The position numbers were made by a program, and so were the translations under genes. The notes beneath the pieces are model-generated. The model searched no databases and was not told the origin of the DNA. It saw nothing but the letters and a program-made list of their open reading frames with translations. A stretch of 64,000 nucleotides of DNA from Symbiodinium sp. CCMP2592 (taxonomy: Eukaryota > Sar > Dinophyceae > Suessiales > Symbiodiniaceae): positions 795,733-859,732 of the forward strand of contig CAJNDT010005869.1 of NCBI GenBank assembly GCA_905221615.1. The letters are read 5' to 3'. Shown here one piece after another: positions 11,908 through 21,770 of this stretch (position 1 is the first letter of the stretch; the number at the start of each line of letters is the position of its first letter).

Positions 11908-12845
11908 GTTTAGCGGCGATGAGGCGCTCATCGCCTTCCTGGAGATGTGTGTGGAGGACGCCTCCGACAAGGTCGTGGACTTCTTGCTCGCCGTTCCGGT
12001 GACTATCCACGCCGGCAAATCAGACTTGCAGATGTATCAGGAGGTCGTCCAAGACCATGAAAACGTCGTTCGTGCTGGGCAGATTGTCAAGAAATCTCCG
12101 CTCCTCCGTGCTGCGGAAATCTGCAGGGTCCGAAGCTTGCTTGGGCAGAGCAAGCCTGTGGATGGCATTTGGGACCATTTCTTCAGCAAGGTCCAGTTTG
12201 CCAAGGGTGAGGACAACGCCATGACGAAGACCTCCGTTAGGCTCTTTGACCAGTTTTGCCGGGAGATGCTTGCTGACCCGGAGATCTACAAGGCCCTCCT
12301 GGAGTGTGAGAGCTTCGAGAGCGCCCATGCCTTCGATGGAATCACGAAGATCATAGCTGTCGCGAGCAAGTGCAACTTGCAGCAGCATGATGTCCAAGGG
12401 TCACGCCGGTTCGCGGTGGATGCTCTCTGGTCTTTGCAGGCTGCCAAGCTTCTGAAGCCGCCTTCCAAGGACGCTTTGGCGGGGGTGAAGAACAAGCGAA
12501 CGTCGCTGGTGGAGATGCTGCTGATTCGCAAAGCGTTGCGGGACTACGTTTTCGATACGTACGAGCTCGAGGACGACACCAAGGATGAATTCCGAAAGCA
12601 TCTCATGTACACTTCCGCTTGCATCAAGGCTTTTCCGGCCGAGGTGGCTGCTCTGAATGGGTCTGTGTGCGACGACTACCACGCCGGCAAGTTTGCAGTG
12701 GCAGACGGCCCTGAGTTGCTCATTCTTGAGTTCCTGCGAGACGTCCACCTCGGCTCCTTTGATGCCAGCATTCGTTCGTTCTTGGACACTTTCCCGGGTG
12801 GCTCCGTGCAAGAGCTGGCTCAGCAAGCAGCCATCAGATGCTTGG
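11908..12845 (+). CDS. Large exon-like piece c of an unrecognised gene
   Basis: The longest clean coding frame of the locus, about 312 codons. It starts after a candidate acceptor (ATTCGCAG at about 11907) with GDEALIAFLEMCVEDASD and ends with VQELAQQAAIRCLG before a candidate donor GTAAAG at 12846. It is rich in Leu, Ala, Lys, Asp and Glu, has no low complexity, and has GC-rich third positions. It appears all-helical and soluble, with no signal peptide or membrane span. I recognise no catalytic motif. An ATG-initiated version from 11777 is possible, but the first ~40 codons look non-coding and hydrophobic, so an intron boundary is preferred. Confidence 0.6.
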
Positions 12846-12934
12846 GTAAAGGGCTTATAAGCTTGCACAATACGGGTGGAAAATTTGTTTTAGGCCTTGA
12901 ACCCTAACTCCCAAGGCCCCAAGCCAGCCCCCAG

Positions 12935-13154
12935 TCATGCGATTAAGGAAAGCGCCTCGACTCCATCCGCATGTCTTTCGAGCAACGGAAAGTTCCTCAA
13001 GCCAGCGAGGCCCTCACGAGCACAGCCTTAGCTCAGGGACCGGAAACGCCGGCCACGACACCGACCCCTCTGGTGCCAGAAAGCCTCACGGTGGAAACGG
13101 AAGCCACCTTGGACAGCAAGCTTGCAGAGCTTGCTGCAGAAACTAAGCTCTCCA
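12935..13154 (+). CDS. Exon-like piece d, Thr/Glu/Pro-rich linker
   Basis: The frame reads MSFEQRKVPQASEALTSTAL and GPETPATTPTPLVPESL, then LDSKLAELAAETKLSS. It looks like a flexible linker followed by a short helix. A candidate donor GTGTAG follows at 13155, after which the translation becomes Cys/Leu-rich and implausible. The upstream boundary is uncertain. Probably part of the same gene as pieces c and e. Confidence 0.4.
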
Positions 13155-13218
13155 GTGTAGCAGTTATTTTGAGCTCCTGTTGTTGGTTATTCCTCCTTGC
13201 TCTGGCTTCCAATGTCAG

Positions 13219-13552
13219 AGCCGCTCGAAGACCCTGAGGAATGGAAGGGCCACGTGAGGACTATGTGGTCGACCCAGGCGCATGTCATGGTGGCTCCGAC
13301 TGGCAGCTGGGCCGTGTACGGCTCCATGATCGAGAAGTCTGTCTGCGGCAAGTTCAAACCTTCCGTCCTGTCGGGGAGACAGACTGCCAAGACGCAGCCG
13401 CCTGAGCATCTGCTTGTGGTGATCAATCCGAGTTGCAGAGACGGAGGAGCCCTCACGTCGGTGGAGCTCAGTCGGGGCTTCGATGTCTACAAAGACCCGG
13501 CAGACGGCTTGCTCAAGCCAGGAGCCACTTGCCAAAAACATCTCAGGAGCTG
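13219..13552 (+). CDS. Exon-like piece e of an unrecognised gene
   Basis: Begins after a candidate acceptor (CTTCCAATGTCAG) and reads EPLEDPEEWKGHVRTMWSTQ, HVMVAPTGSWAVYGSMIEKS and PEHLLVVINPSCRDGGALTS. The mix of aromatic, Gly and beta-like segments suggests a folded domain. It ends with a stop at 13551-13553 or with an unidentified donor shortly before. Directly downstream (13565-13680) lies the first degenerate copy of the intronic repeat. Family not recognised. Confidence 0.5.
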
Positions 13553-13756
13553 AGGGTTTTAACGTGAATTGTAAATTGGGACACAGTAAACAATAGGATA
13601 AGACAGTAGAGTATTGTATTCCAGGGCCCCTTAGGATGGGTTCTGGCAAGAAAGATCAAGCCATCTCAGCGCTTTCAGACTTCACAGGTCGAAAGAATTA
13701 CGCATGTAGCTGACCACAACAATCAATCCGGATCCCAGCGGCTGTATCGTGCTCAG

Positions 13757-14083
13757 GTGGTGCTGCTGGTTTTCGATGCGCAGCATCAGATTGGCTCTAT
13801 GATTGGGAAGCAGGTGGGCAAAAACAACATCCGACAGCTCACCCTAGGCTACCGCGAGCAGGATTGCTCGGAGTACTACGAGCGAATGAAGGCAGGCAGT
13901 TGCGTGAATCAGTTGGAGACTCTCTACATCATTGCCCGTGAGAGTGTGAAGCTCCCGACGATCGCCCGCATCCCGGAGTTCAGCGGGACCAACAAGGGCA
14001 ACCTCATCTCGGACGTTCCGCTGGACCTGCAGGGGGATGTTCACACGCCGTCTTTGCCCCTCGTGAAGGCACCCGCGCTGTGA
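13757..14083 (+). CDS. Exon-like piece f of an unrecognised gene
   Basis: Follows a candidate acceptor (CGTGCTCAG) and reads VVLLVFDAQHQIGSMIGKQV, NNIRQLTLGYREQDCSEYYE and LETLYIIARESVKLPTIARI. It ends at a TGA (14081-14083) that overlaps a weak donor GTGATT, so it could be the gene's end or an exon edge. The 132-bp tandem array begins about 15 bp later. The hydrophobic start is a likely buried beta strand. No family recognised. Confidence 0.5.
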   Translation: MVLLVFDAQHQIGSMIGKQVGKNNIRQLTLGYREQDCSEYYERMKAGSCVNQLETLYIIARESVKLPTIARIPEFSGTNKGNLISDVPLDLQGDVHTPSLPLVKAPAL

Positions 14084-14089
14084 TTATTC

Positions 14090-15045
14090 CTACGGGGCAG
14101 TATAGGATTGTAGACAAGCAGCATTTGTTGGAGTATGTCTCAATACACGATAGGATAGGACACTAGAGTATTGCATTCCAGGGTCTCTTCCGACAGGAAC
14201 TTGCGGGAAACATGAAACCATCGCAGTGCTAGTATAGGATTGAAGAGCAAGAGAAATGTTTTAGAGTATGTCCCACTAGGCGCGAGGATAGGACAGTAAA
14301 GTATTGCATCCCAGGGTCTCTTCGGAGAGGAACTTGCGGGAAAGATGAAACCATCGCAGTGCTAGAATAGGATTGAATAGCAAGAGACATGTTTTAGAGT
14401 ATGTCCCACTAGGCGCGAGGATAGGACAGTAAAGTATTGCATCCCAGGGTCTCTTCGGAGAGGAACTTGCGGGAAAGATGAAACCATCGCAGGGCTAGCA
14501 TAGGATATAGAAGGGTAACAGAGTTGTTTTACAGCATGTGTCGTTACGTGACGGGATAGGACGGTAGAGCATTGCATTCCAGGGTCTTTTCCAAGAAGAA
14601 TTTGCGGACAAGATGAAACTATCTCAGTGCTAGTATAGGGTTCAAGAGGAGCAACATTGTTCTACAGCTTGTGTCAGTGCACGACAGCATAGGACAGCAA
14701 AGTATTGCATTCCAGGGTCTCTTCGGACAGCAACTTGCAGGAAACATGACACCATCGCAGTGCTAGTATAGGATTGAAGAGCAAGAGAACTGTTTTGGAG
14801 TATGTATCACTACCTATAGTCTCCATTGTAGTTCCTTTTTTTGGTTAACCAGTTTTATGGTTAGGACCCTATAATAGAGATTTTGGTTAACCAAAAAAAG
14901 GAACTACAATGGAGACTATAGGTAGAGGAGAGGATAGGACAGTAGAGTATTGCATCCTAGGGTCTCTTCCGAAAGAAAACTTGCAGGAAAGATCATACCA
15001 TCTCAGTGCTGTTCCAGGAATGAAGAGTATAGGACGATAGAGTCA
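14090..15045. repeat. ~132-bp tandem array, about seven units
   Basis: Units begin AGTATAGGATTGAAGAGCAA and contain GGATAGGACAGTAAAGTATT, GCATCCCAGGGTCTCTTC, CTTGCGGGAAAGATGAAA and CCATCGCAGTGCT. Starts are near 14098, 14229, 14362, 14495, 14629 and 14764, plus a partial last unit; two neighbouring units are almost identical. A diverged unit at 13565-13680 precedes exon f. The array lies between exon-like pieces f and g and is best read as intronic. One unit is interrupted by a MITE at 14810-14925. Confidence 0.85.
14810..14925. mobile_element. MITE family D copy 1, perfect long inverted repeats
   Basis: A 116-bp foldback element. Each arm starts CTACCTATAGTCTCCATTG and continues through TAGTTCCTTTTTTTGGTTAA, a perfect inverted repeat of about 42 bp around a ~32-bp loop. 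It sits inside one unit of the 132-bp array, so the insertion is younger than that unit. Other copies are at 16218-16326, 42222-42275, 43433-43595 and 48955-49112. Confidence 0.85.
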
Positions 15046-15084
15046 TTTTCCACAGAACTGTTCCGAAACAACTCAGCATCTCAG

Positions 15085-15676
15085 CTGGCGCGGAATTGTG
15101 TCTCAGTGTCTGCAGCCCCGTCTTCAGGAGCTCCTGCGATCTCTCTGTGTGGGCTGCGTGGTGGACATCTTCGGCCACACGACCTGGCTGCAGCAATGCG
15201 TCCAGGACCGGCTTAGGTACACAGGCTTCTACGCGACGGAGAAGGAACTGAGTCTTGCAATCGCCGCTGCGGATGCCACCGTGACGAAAGGGTTGGTTGA
15301 TGTGGGCACCTGGGCGTACCACGCGGAGTTCGCACAGAAAGTGTCGAGCATTCGCGAGATGTTTGGAGCGTCAGCCCCGCCTGCTGAGATCCAGGAATCT
15401 GTGGCCCTTTCTCCAGGAGACCTGCTCGAGGAGCAGGGCGAGGAAGAGCACCCTGTTGAGAAGGACCCTGTGGTGGAGCCTCCCAAGGCGAAGAAGGTTG
15501 GCAAGCAAAGGAAGCAGAGCAAGAAGGACAACGCCCCGAAGCCCAAGAAGGCCGCCACCCCGAAGAAGGCTAGCACCCCGAAGAAGGGCAGCACCCCCAA
15601 GAAGGACAACACCCCGAAGAAGGACAACACCCCGAAGAAGGGCAACAAGACGACCGGCAAGCGCCCGCGGAGCTGA
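15085..15676 (+). CDS. Terminal exon-like piece g with basic TPKK-repeat tail
   Basis: After a candidate acceptor (CATCTCAG) the frame reads WRGIVSQCLQPRLQELLRSL, then a mostly helical region (DIFGHTTWLQQCVQDRL, KELSLAIAAADATVTKGLVD), an acidic stretch (EEQGEEEHPVEKDPVVEPP) and a Lys-rich tail with five TPKK motifs in a row of six-residue repeats, ending TTGKRPRS. S/TPKK motifs are known DNA minor-groove binding and kinase-target elements in H1-type histones, so a nuclear, DNA-binding C-terminus is a reasonable inference. The globular part is not recognised. Likely the 3' exon of the 10.7-15.7 kb gene. Confidence 0.6.
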
Positions 15677-18040
15677 TCATTTCAATCATGATTCGATCAT
15701 GTCGTTCTAGGATCCATCAGCACACTGTGAAGCAGTCGTTCTGAAACGTTTTTCTCTGCAGCATCCGGAGCGTGAAGTTGTCCCTCCACAGTAAAGAGCT
15801 GTTTGGATGCATCGCGCAAGCACGGCCTCAATTCTTGCAGTCGCAGATGCTTGAGCGCCAGAAGCAGAAATGCAGCCTTTCTGTAGGTCCAGGTCGCAGC
15901 TTTCCTGCCAGCCGTCTTTTCTTTGAAGCCTGTTTCACTCCTTCTCGCGCACAGGTGCCCCGCGGTTCTTCGAAGAGATCCGGCTCAGAGGTTGGTTTTC
16001 TGCAGTGCGTCCTCTCCTACTGTTGGTCCTTCGGGCAGGTAGCATTCAGCTCCGTGAAGCGAGCCCGTGCAGAGCCTCCTCTTCCCTCGGAGGCAGGGCA
16101 TAGTCCGCCATGAAACACAGTCACTGCGACCGGTCCCGAACAGGTGCGTCGCACTGCCGTGCAAAGCTCCTTCAGAGAGGTCGGTTTCCTTCTGGCTTTT
16201 GGCATGTTTGAACGCAACCCATAGTCTCCATTGTAGTTTCTTTTGCTGGTTATTCGATTTTTTGCTTAGGATTCCATAATATAAGTTTGGTTGAACCCAA
16301 AAGAGAAGTGCAATGGAGACTATGGGAATCCAGTCATGTATCTGCTTGAGCATGCAGTCTGTTTGACAAGCCAGGGTAGACAAGAGAGGGGGGGGGCAGG
16401 GCGGGATAGAAATCTGTACGACAGTTAGCGTCAGCAGTAAACTTTTCAAAGGCGCTGAGCTGTTTTGATCTTCCTGGCAACACAAGACGATGGGATGCAG
16501 CATAGGCCAGTATATAGGCGTATATCATGTTTTGCCGAACGCGGAGAAGGCTCCCCAAGCCGCTGAGCTGTTTGGATTTCTTCTGCAGGGAAACATCACA
16601 AAGCGAACTGAAGTGATTTAATTGTTTCTTGTTTGCACGTGACGCTGAACCTTCTTGCTTGCCTTTGTAACGGCGGATCATAGGGCCAGCTCAGCTGTTG
16701 ATTTTTGAGTTGTGACGGAAGATCATACCACAAAGTATGGTCGAAATCACGTCTTTTCCATTCCTCAAGAAGCTCTCCGTGGCGCTGAGCTGTTGGGATT
16801 TCTTTTTCAATGCTGATAATACAGGAAACTAGAGCGCTCTGTCCGACGCCGACGTGACTACGAGGGATGACGAGCACGTCTATCTACAGTTCATATGCGT
16901 TGCTTAGCTTACGTTTATATAAAGTCAACATGCGTTGCTTTCCCGCGTAACGATGGACGAATTTGTGGAAAGCTCGGCAGCAGGGGCGCGGACGTTCTAA
17001 CATGGCGCCGAACCGGAGCAGGACGTTAACGTCACGAATAGATTGTCATTTGAGGACATTTGGCGCTGCACAGACGATCAAACCATCTCAGCGCCGTTGA
17101 AAGGATTGCAGCAAATCCCAGCCTTCGTTAACTCGTCTGGCACCGCGCCACAAAGGACCCGCATGTTAGCGCCGCCGCGAACGGAGCACCCCTGCCACGG
17201 CGGGATAACGCCAAGCTCCAACTATCGTCACACTTTGCGTCTTGCCGGGAAGATGAAACCATCTCAGCGCCTCCAATGAAGAGGCTTGCAGATCGCGCGT
17301 TTTTTCTTCAAACCGCTCCAACGAGGATAGAGTACTTGAACACCGCGAGTCGCTCATGATTGTGGCGTTGCAGCTCTGATAGGAGAAACTTCGTCACGGC
17401 TTGCACCGCGCCGAGGATGGTGAGCACTTCAGACGCCGCTATGCCAACCCGCACAATATATCCGCATTTGCTGCGTCAAGGTTACGTCTACAGACAATCA
17501 CCGTTGCACGCTCCGCTGCCGGTCGTAACATTGCACGATGCCGCGGCAGAAAAGACACGGACGTTAAGGCCGTCAGCAACCGACGAGGTTTCAAAGGCGA
17601 AAAAACTTAGTGTCAGGGCCAGAGGAAAAGACATTCTCTGAAGCATCATTTTGCGTCGGCAATATCGGCACTTACGCGAAACTTTCCGCCGCGAACGCGT
17701 CCGGAGAACATCCAAGCAGCTCAGCGGCATTGAGAGCTTTGTGTCTTCGTCCGCGCTTCTTGCAGGAAAACGCGACGAAGAAAGTATTCCAGCCGGCGCA
17801 CTTTGAGTTTTGCCGCAGGCCGCACACACGCGAAATCTAGTTATGGGCATCAGACACGCAGAGAAATGCCACGAGAGAGTTCGTATGCATCTGCACAGAC
17901 ATGGGTGTGTCGAGCAGTCTCCGTTAAAGCTGGCGCTACGGCTACGGCTTAGTTGCTTTAGGTTCGCACACATATGTGTGTGTTTATTTAAATGACACAT
18001 TATATGGTGTTGTAGTTCATGGCATAATGTTAGACTGTTG
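15677..18040. repeat. Repeat-laden stretch sharing the CATCTCAGCGC core
   Basis: No clear exon. A short core related to AAGATGAAACCATCTCAGCG recurs near 17075 and 17250 on the plus strand. On the minus strand it appears as GGCGCTGAGCTGTTTTGATC near 16450 and in related forms near 16560, 16690 and 16785. The same core closes each unit of the 132-bp array. A TTGCAGG or TTCTTGCAGG motif often follows. The rest is GC-rich unique sequence with frames that I consider unsupported. A MITE family D copy is embedded at 16218-16326. Confidence 0.5.
16218..16326. mobile_element. MITE family D copy 2
   Basis: Arms CCCATAGTCTCCATTGTAGT and TGCAATGGAGACTATGGG with diverged inner arms (TTGCTGGTTATTCG and GGTTGAACCCAAAAG). 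About 109 bp, no coding capacity. Confidence 0.8.
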
Positions 18041-18084
18041 GCGCATACCCTGTACGCATACCCCGTACGCATACCTCGTACGCA
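18040..18084. repeat. 14-bp tandem repeat
   Basis: Three to four copies of GTACGCATACCCCG-like units, ending just before TTGGCAG, a candidate splice acceptor for the following exon. Confidence 0.7.
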
Positions 18085-18627
18085 TTGGCAGCTGTCCTCA
18101 ACAACAGCAACATGGAAGCTTGGCGAGAGGCTGTCTTCGGTTTTGAGCGCAGGGCCGGGAAGCAAGGAAGCTTGAAAGAGCTTCGGGCGCTGCTGAGCCA
18201 TTGGATGGCGACCACATTCTCATCCTGTGGGGTAGAACATGCATTCACGCATTCGGCGCGCATGTTCACTCGCCTGCGTCGGCGATTGAAGTTGGACAAG
18301 AGACGCACGGAAGTGACATTAGCTTGTGATGGGAAGGACTTGAGCGAGCTTGCCGAGAATGCCGCTGCCGTTTGGAAGGCAACGTTTCCGAACGCACGAC
18401 AGCGGGTACTGGTCCGCAGAGACAAAGGGTGCAAGAAAGGGCGGAGGCAAAGTCAGATGAGCTTCCGTTTGCTTGAGGACAAGCGAGTGGCTGCCGTGAA
18501 GAAGGCCCTGAGGCAGAAGAAACGTGCAGCTGTAGCTCCGTCCACGTTTGAGGCCGGTGCGCATGCTCGGGGTTCTGAGTTGCAGAGTGCAGGTTTCTTG
18601 TTCCTAGCTTTCGGCACCGTTCAATAA
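18085..18627 (+). CDS. Unrecognised basic protein, putative 5' exon of a two-exon locus
   Basis: Coding character begins after TTGGCAG at about 18091 (VLNNSNMEAWREAVFGFERR). It then reads ELRALLSHWMATTFSSCGVE and HAFTHSARMFTRLRRRLKLD, and has a strongly basic helical end (KRVAAVKKALRQKKRAA). Coding character fades near 18570, although the frame stays open to 18627. The SSCGVEHAF segment faintly recalls the C-terminal dimerisation block of hAT transposases and similar dinoflagellate mobile-element proteins, but this is not strong enough to name it. A degenerate tandem repeat fills the gap to the next coding frame (19845), so the gap may be an intron. Confidence 0.45.
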   Translation: MAAVLNNSNMEAWREAVFGFERRAGKQGSLKELRALLSHWMATTFSSCGVEHAFTHSARMFTRLRRRLKLDKRRTEVTLACDGKDLSELAENAAAVWKATFPNARQRVLVRRDKGCKKGRRQSQMSFRLLEDKRVAAVKKALRQKKRAAVAPSTFEAGAHARGSELQSAGFLFLAFGTVQ

Positions 18628-18629
18628 CC

Positions 18630-19720
18630 CCGATGCCGTGCAAAGTTTTTGGAGCCGCGCATCCGATGGTGCAGTTCTGCGACGCAAGAGCAGTCTCCAT
18701 TGCATGAGTGTCAGAGAAGAGTCGCAAGCGATGCCGTTGTGCCTTTTCTGTAGCTGATGCTGCGCTAGTGATCGTCCAATGAGTCCAATGCTGCATCCGA
18801 GTGCCCTTGTCATGGTATGCCACTCCAAATCCAGTGCTATTGAAATTGTTAGCGGATGCCGCAATAGCACGCGAAACCTGTGTCCTTTCAGAAAAAGCAA
18901 AGCCACAAACACTCGGACGTCATGCTGCATTGCAAGTCCCCGCCCGCATGGGATCAGGTCTTGTGAGTGGAAATCTTTTCAAAGGCAGTAGTTCCCTTCA
19001 ACACAGCACCCGATGCTGAGGTGCCGAAACCTGTCCACGAAGTCCCGCTCGAAACCCGTACTTCATGCTGTAGTCGAGTAGAAACCAGTATCTTGTGTTT
19101 TGAGGCCGGTCAAACCCGTAGCTTGTGCTGACGTGCCATTCCAAAGCCGAGTCCGATGCTTCAATTTGTGCTACGCAAACCCGCTCCATGGCCTATCTGA
19201 GGCGTTAGGTGCCAGTCCGAGGACGCATCTGCTGCCTTAGCCAGGCCAAGGTATAGAAGCAATGCTGTACGGGGAGTTTAAGCCCGAGTCCGATGCTTGC
19301 GTGAAGATGAAATACAAACGGAATGCTGTATTGCCTGCCTAAGCCCTGCCCGTCTCGAATGACTTGGAGACAGGCAGACCCGTAGCTGATGCTGGAGTCC
19401 AGGTCCGCCAGGTCCCAGTCCATGTCGACTGTTTTAATGCCGCAGAATGTACTGCCAATGAACCCGTAGCGGCTGCTGTAGTGGCAGGGAACACCCGTCT
19501 CGAACACTGGAGTCCCGCTTCGAACTTGCACCTGATGCTGTTGATGCTGTTGTGCGAGCCCAAACCCGTATCCGAAGTTCTAGTGCCAGTCCAAAGCGTT
19601 CCTGTTGCTCTGGTGCCAGTCCAAACCAACATCCGATGTTTAGTGGCAGACCAAGCGGTTTTCTGTGCCGCAGTGCGAGGCGGACCCGTTTGAAGCTGTG
19701 TCTTGGAGTCAGCGTGAGAG
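18630..19720. repeat. Degenerate tandem repeat, probably intronic
   Basis: Imperfect units of roughly 35-45 bp built on GATGCTGTAGTGCCAGTCC and CAAACCCGTATCCGATG. They are clearest between 19020 and 19640, where more than ten diverged units can be followed. The array lies between two plus-strand coding frames, which suggests an intron. Open frames within it on both strands are repeat translations. Confidence 0.6.
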
Positions 19721-19844
19721 TGTGCAAAGTGCACGGTCGTTCACGGTCAAAGTTTATGTGGAAGTTCGAATGCCTTCCAAGGGTTGCTTGGTAGATGGAC
19801 TAGCTTTGTGTTTGTTTTGGTTGGCCGGTTCTGCTGCAGATGAG

Positions 19845-20684
19845 TCATACTACCCCCGTGAGGCAGCTACCGTGGGGAGCGCCGCAGAGGTTGCTTTGCA
19901 AAAGGGGAGGCTTGCCAGACGCACCATGGCAGCCAAGCAGCGAGGGTTGTTGAGCAAGGAGGAACGTAAGGATCCAGCTGTGGCAGCTTCCTTGAAGCTG
20001 GCTCCCAAAGTGGCGTCGAAAACGGGTGCTGCACCGAAAGCAGCGCCCAAGACCAAGGTTCAGCCTGAACCTCCTCGGCCTGGATCGGCCCCCATTGCAA
20101 GAGGCCCCTTGAGGAAGCAAGCCCGTCTGAGAGCACAGAGGGCCGAAGTCACCGTTTATGTGGACGGGGGCTGCGTGGTTGACATGTCAGGCATCCGAGA
20201 GCGCGGCCTGAGGAAGGTCTCTGTAGCGACAGATGCTGATGTCATTGTGGCAACCGTGAGCTCTAGCACTTCCCGCAGCTCCAAGGTGGCAGCGTGGCTA
20301 GTAGGCGCTCGCATTGTTGGCCCTCAGTACTTCACAAGGCCAATGCAGGGACCCGCACCAGCATCCGTACAGTATGTGGCAGCAGTCTCTGTGAGGAGAC
20401 TGTGGTTGCTGTTTGCACCAGAGCTGCTAGATCACGGCGGAGCTTGCATGCATCACATCCGTGCTGCGGCTGGGAAATCTTATTCTCAGTGGACACTGCT
20501 TCGCGGCAGGCGGTCGTTGGAGGGATGGCTCAAAGCGCGGCCGACGCAAGTATTCGAGATCGTGCCTGACGAGGTCTACCATCGGCAAGAAGCAAAGCCC
20601 AAGCATTTGGTCTGCTGGAGCGCGTTTCTCTTGGGGCTAGCCCGCCCGCTGGTGGTGCAAGATGGCATGCGCTTCACACCCTGA
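19845..20684 (+). CDS. Unrecognised protein, putative 3' exon
   Basis: The coding frame becomes convincing after a candidate acceptor (TTCTGCTGCAG at about 19839) with DESYYPREAATVGSAAEVAL. It continues with an Ala/Lys/Pro-rich linker (KVASKTGAAPKAAPKTKV) and then a folded-looking part: AEVTVYVDGGCVVDMSG, ATDADVIVATVSS and KVAAWLVGARIVGPQYF. It ends with FLLGLARPLVVQDG and a stop at 20684. The beta-strand, DADVIV and WLVGARIVGPQYF pattern is reminiscent of BRCT-like folds, but I would not assign it. No membrane span or signal peptide is convincing. Confidence 0.5.
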   Translation, partial: SYYPREAATVGSAAEVALQKGRLARRTMAAKQRGLLSKEERKDPAVAASLKLAPKVASKTGAAPKAAPKTKVQPEPPRPGSAPIARGPLRKQARLRAQRAEVTVYVDGGCVVDMSGIRERGLRKVSVATDADVIVATVSSSTSRSSKVAAWLVGARIVGPQYFTRPMQGPAPASVQYVAAVSVRRLWLLFAPELLDHGGACMHHIRAAAGKSYSQWTLLRGRRSLEGWLKARPTQVFEIVPDEVYHRQEAKPKHLVCWSAFLLGLARPLVVQDGMRFTP

Positions 20685-21099
20685 TCTGAGGACGGCAGCC
20701 GTGCTGCAGTTATTCGTTCCTGTGCGCTTAGATACACTTCAAAACAATCGAGTTTCCAACAAACCGTGCATCCATCCATATCAACCCGCAAAAAGAGCGG
20801 GTCAAGACTGAGGAACAGTGATCGACATCATATGTCTGGCATTCCCAGACCCAAGACTCCTAAATTTGTGCACTTCTGCGCACATTTGCAACCGTACGCA
20901 CAGCGCATATGATGTGTGAAACCCACCTAGACATGTGCACAGGACCCATTCTGCAACAAAGGCAGTGGTGCACGCAGAAGACCAAGACTGCAGCGAGCGG
21001 CAGAGGCCGGCGCACAACTTGCGTGCTTGCGCCAGTGTAGCAGAATCCAGATAAAAAGCTAGGATATCTTCTTTTCGTGGAAAGGTGTATTAGTGAGGA
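20685..21099. other. Non-coding stretch downstream of the 18-20.7 kb locus
   Basis: Contains a small hairpin (ACCCGCAAAAAGAGCGGGT at about 20784) and otherwise no recognisable feature. A run of about nine G residues starts near 21112. Confidence 0.4.
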
Positions 21100-21770
21100 G
21101 AATGTGTTAGGGGGGGGGGGCGGGGCGGACGCAAAAATGCGCAGTCAGATTTCGGATAAGGGCCGTGAGATTTTAGAACTTGGGAATAACCACCAGCTAA
21201 AAATTCCAGAGGGGGGAAAAAGCGGCCAACACTCGGACCCAGGAGCAACGCCGCGCAGTGGAAGTGTGCAGAAGTGGTTTCGGATGTAAGCCGTCAGATT
21301 TCGGATAAAGGCCGTCAGATTTCAGAAATAAAGAGAACATCCCCATTTGAAGATTTCAGACAGGGAAAAGTCGTGTAACACTTAGGTGCCAGCCATCGCG
21401 GAGTGGAAATGTGCAGAAAGGTTTTTTCCGGATATAAGCATTCAGATTTCGGATATAAGCCTTCAGATTTCGGATAGAAGCCGTCAGATTTCGGAAGTTG
21501 GCAAGATCCTCAAAGTAGGATGGGAAACAAAGAACAGTCCGCCGGCAATATAGGTGGCAGTCAGCGCAGGGTGGGGCGGCGCGCAAACAGCTTTCGGACG
21601 TAAGCCGTCAGATTTCGAATACAGGCCGTCAGATGTGGAAAGTTTTGAAAACCTTCAAATTCAGACCCAGTGCGCCCGTGCAGGTGCCAGCCATAGCGGG
21701 GTGAAGTATGGCTCGTCTCACACATGGGAAGCGTCCAGGGGAGGCGACGCAGCTGCAGTTTTTTCGTACT
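21100..21770. repeat. Two-level tandem array (core GTCAGATTTCGGATA)
   Basis: The short unit (AAGCCGTCAGATTTCGGATA, about 21-23 bp) occurs in runs of two to four. These runs are separated by a longer conserved block (GTGCCAGCCATCGCGGAGTG, then a TGTGCAGAAAGG-type sequence), giving a higher-order period of about 150-190 bp with four to five copies starting near 21100, 21237, 21388, 21557 and 21680. No supported gene lies inside. Confidence 0.75.

Noticed and set aside
15229-15660. Minus-strand Phe/Leu/Gly-rich 143-codon frame opposite the TPKK tail
   Set aside because: Antisense shadow of the Lys-rich repeat; hydrophobic low complexity.
18150-18310. hAT transposase dimerisation block
   Set aside because: SSCGVEHAF is a faint match; no DDE residues or other hAT motifs were found nearby, and no terminal inverted repeats were identified.
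20150-20345. BRCT domain in the 19.8-20.7 kb frame
   Set aside because: The beta-strand and WLVGARIVGPQYF pattern is suggestive, but the conserved core is too loose to call by eye.
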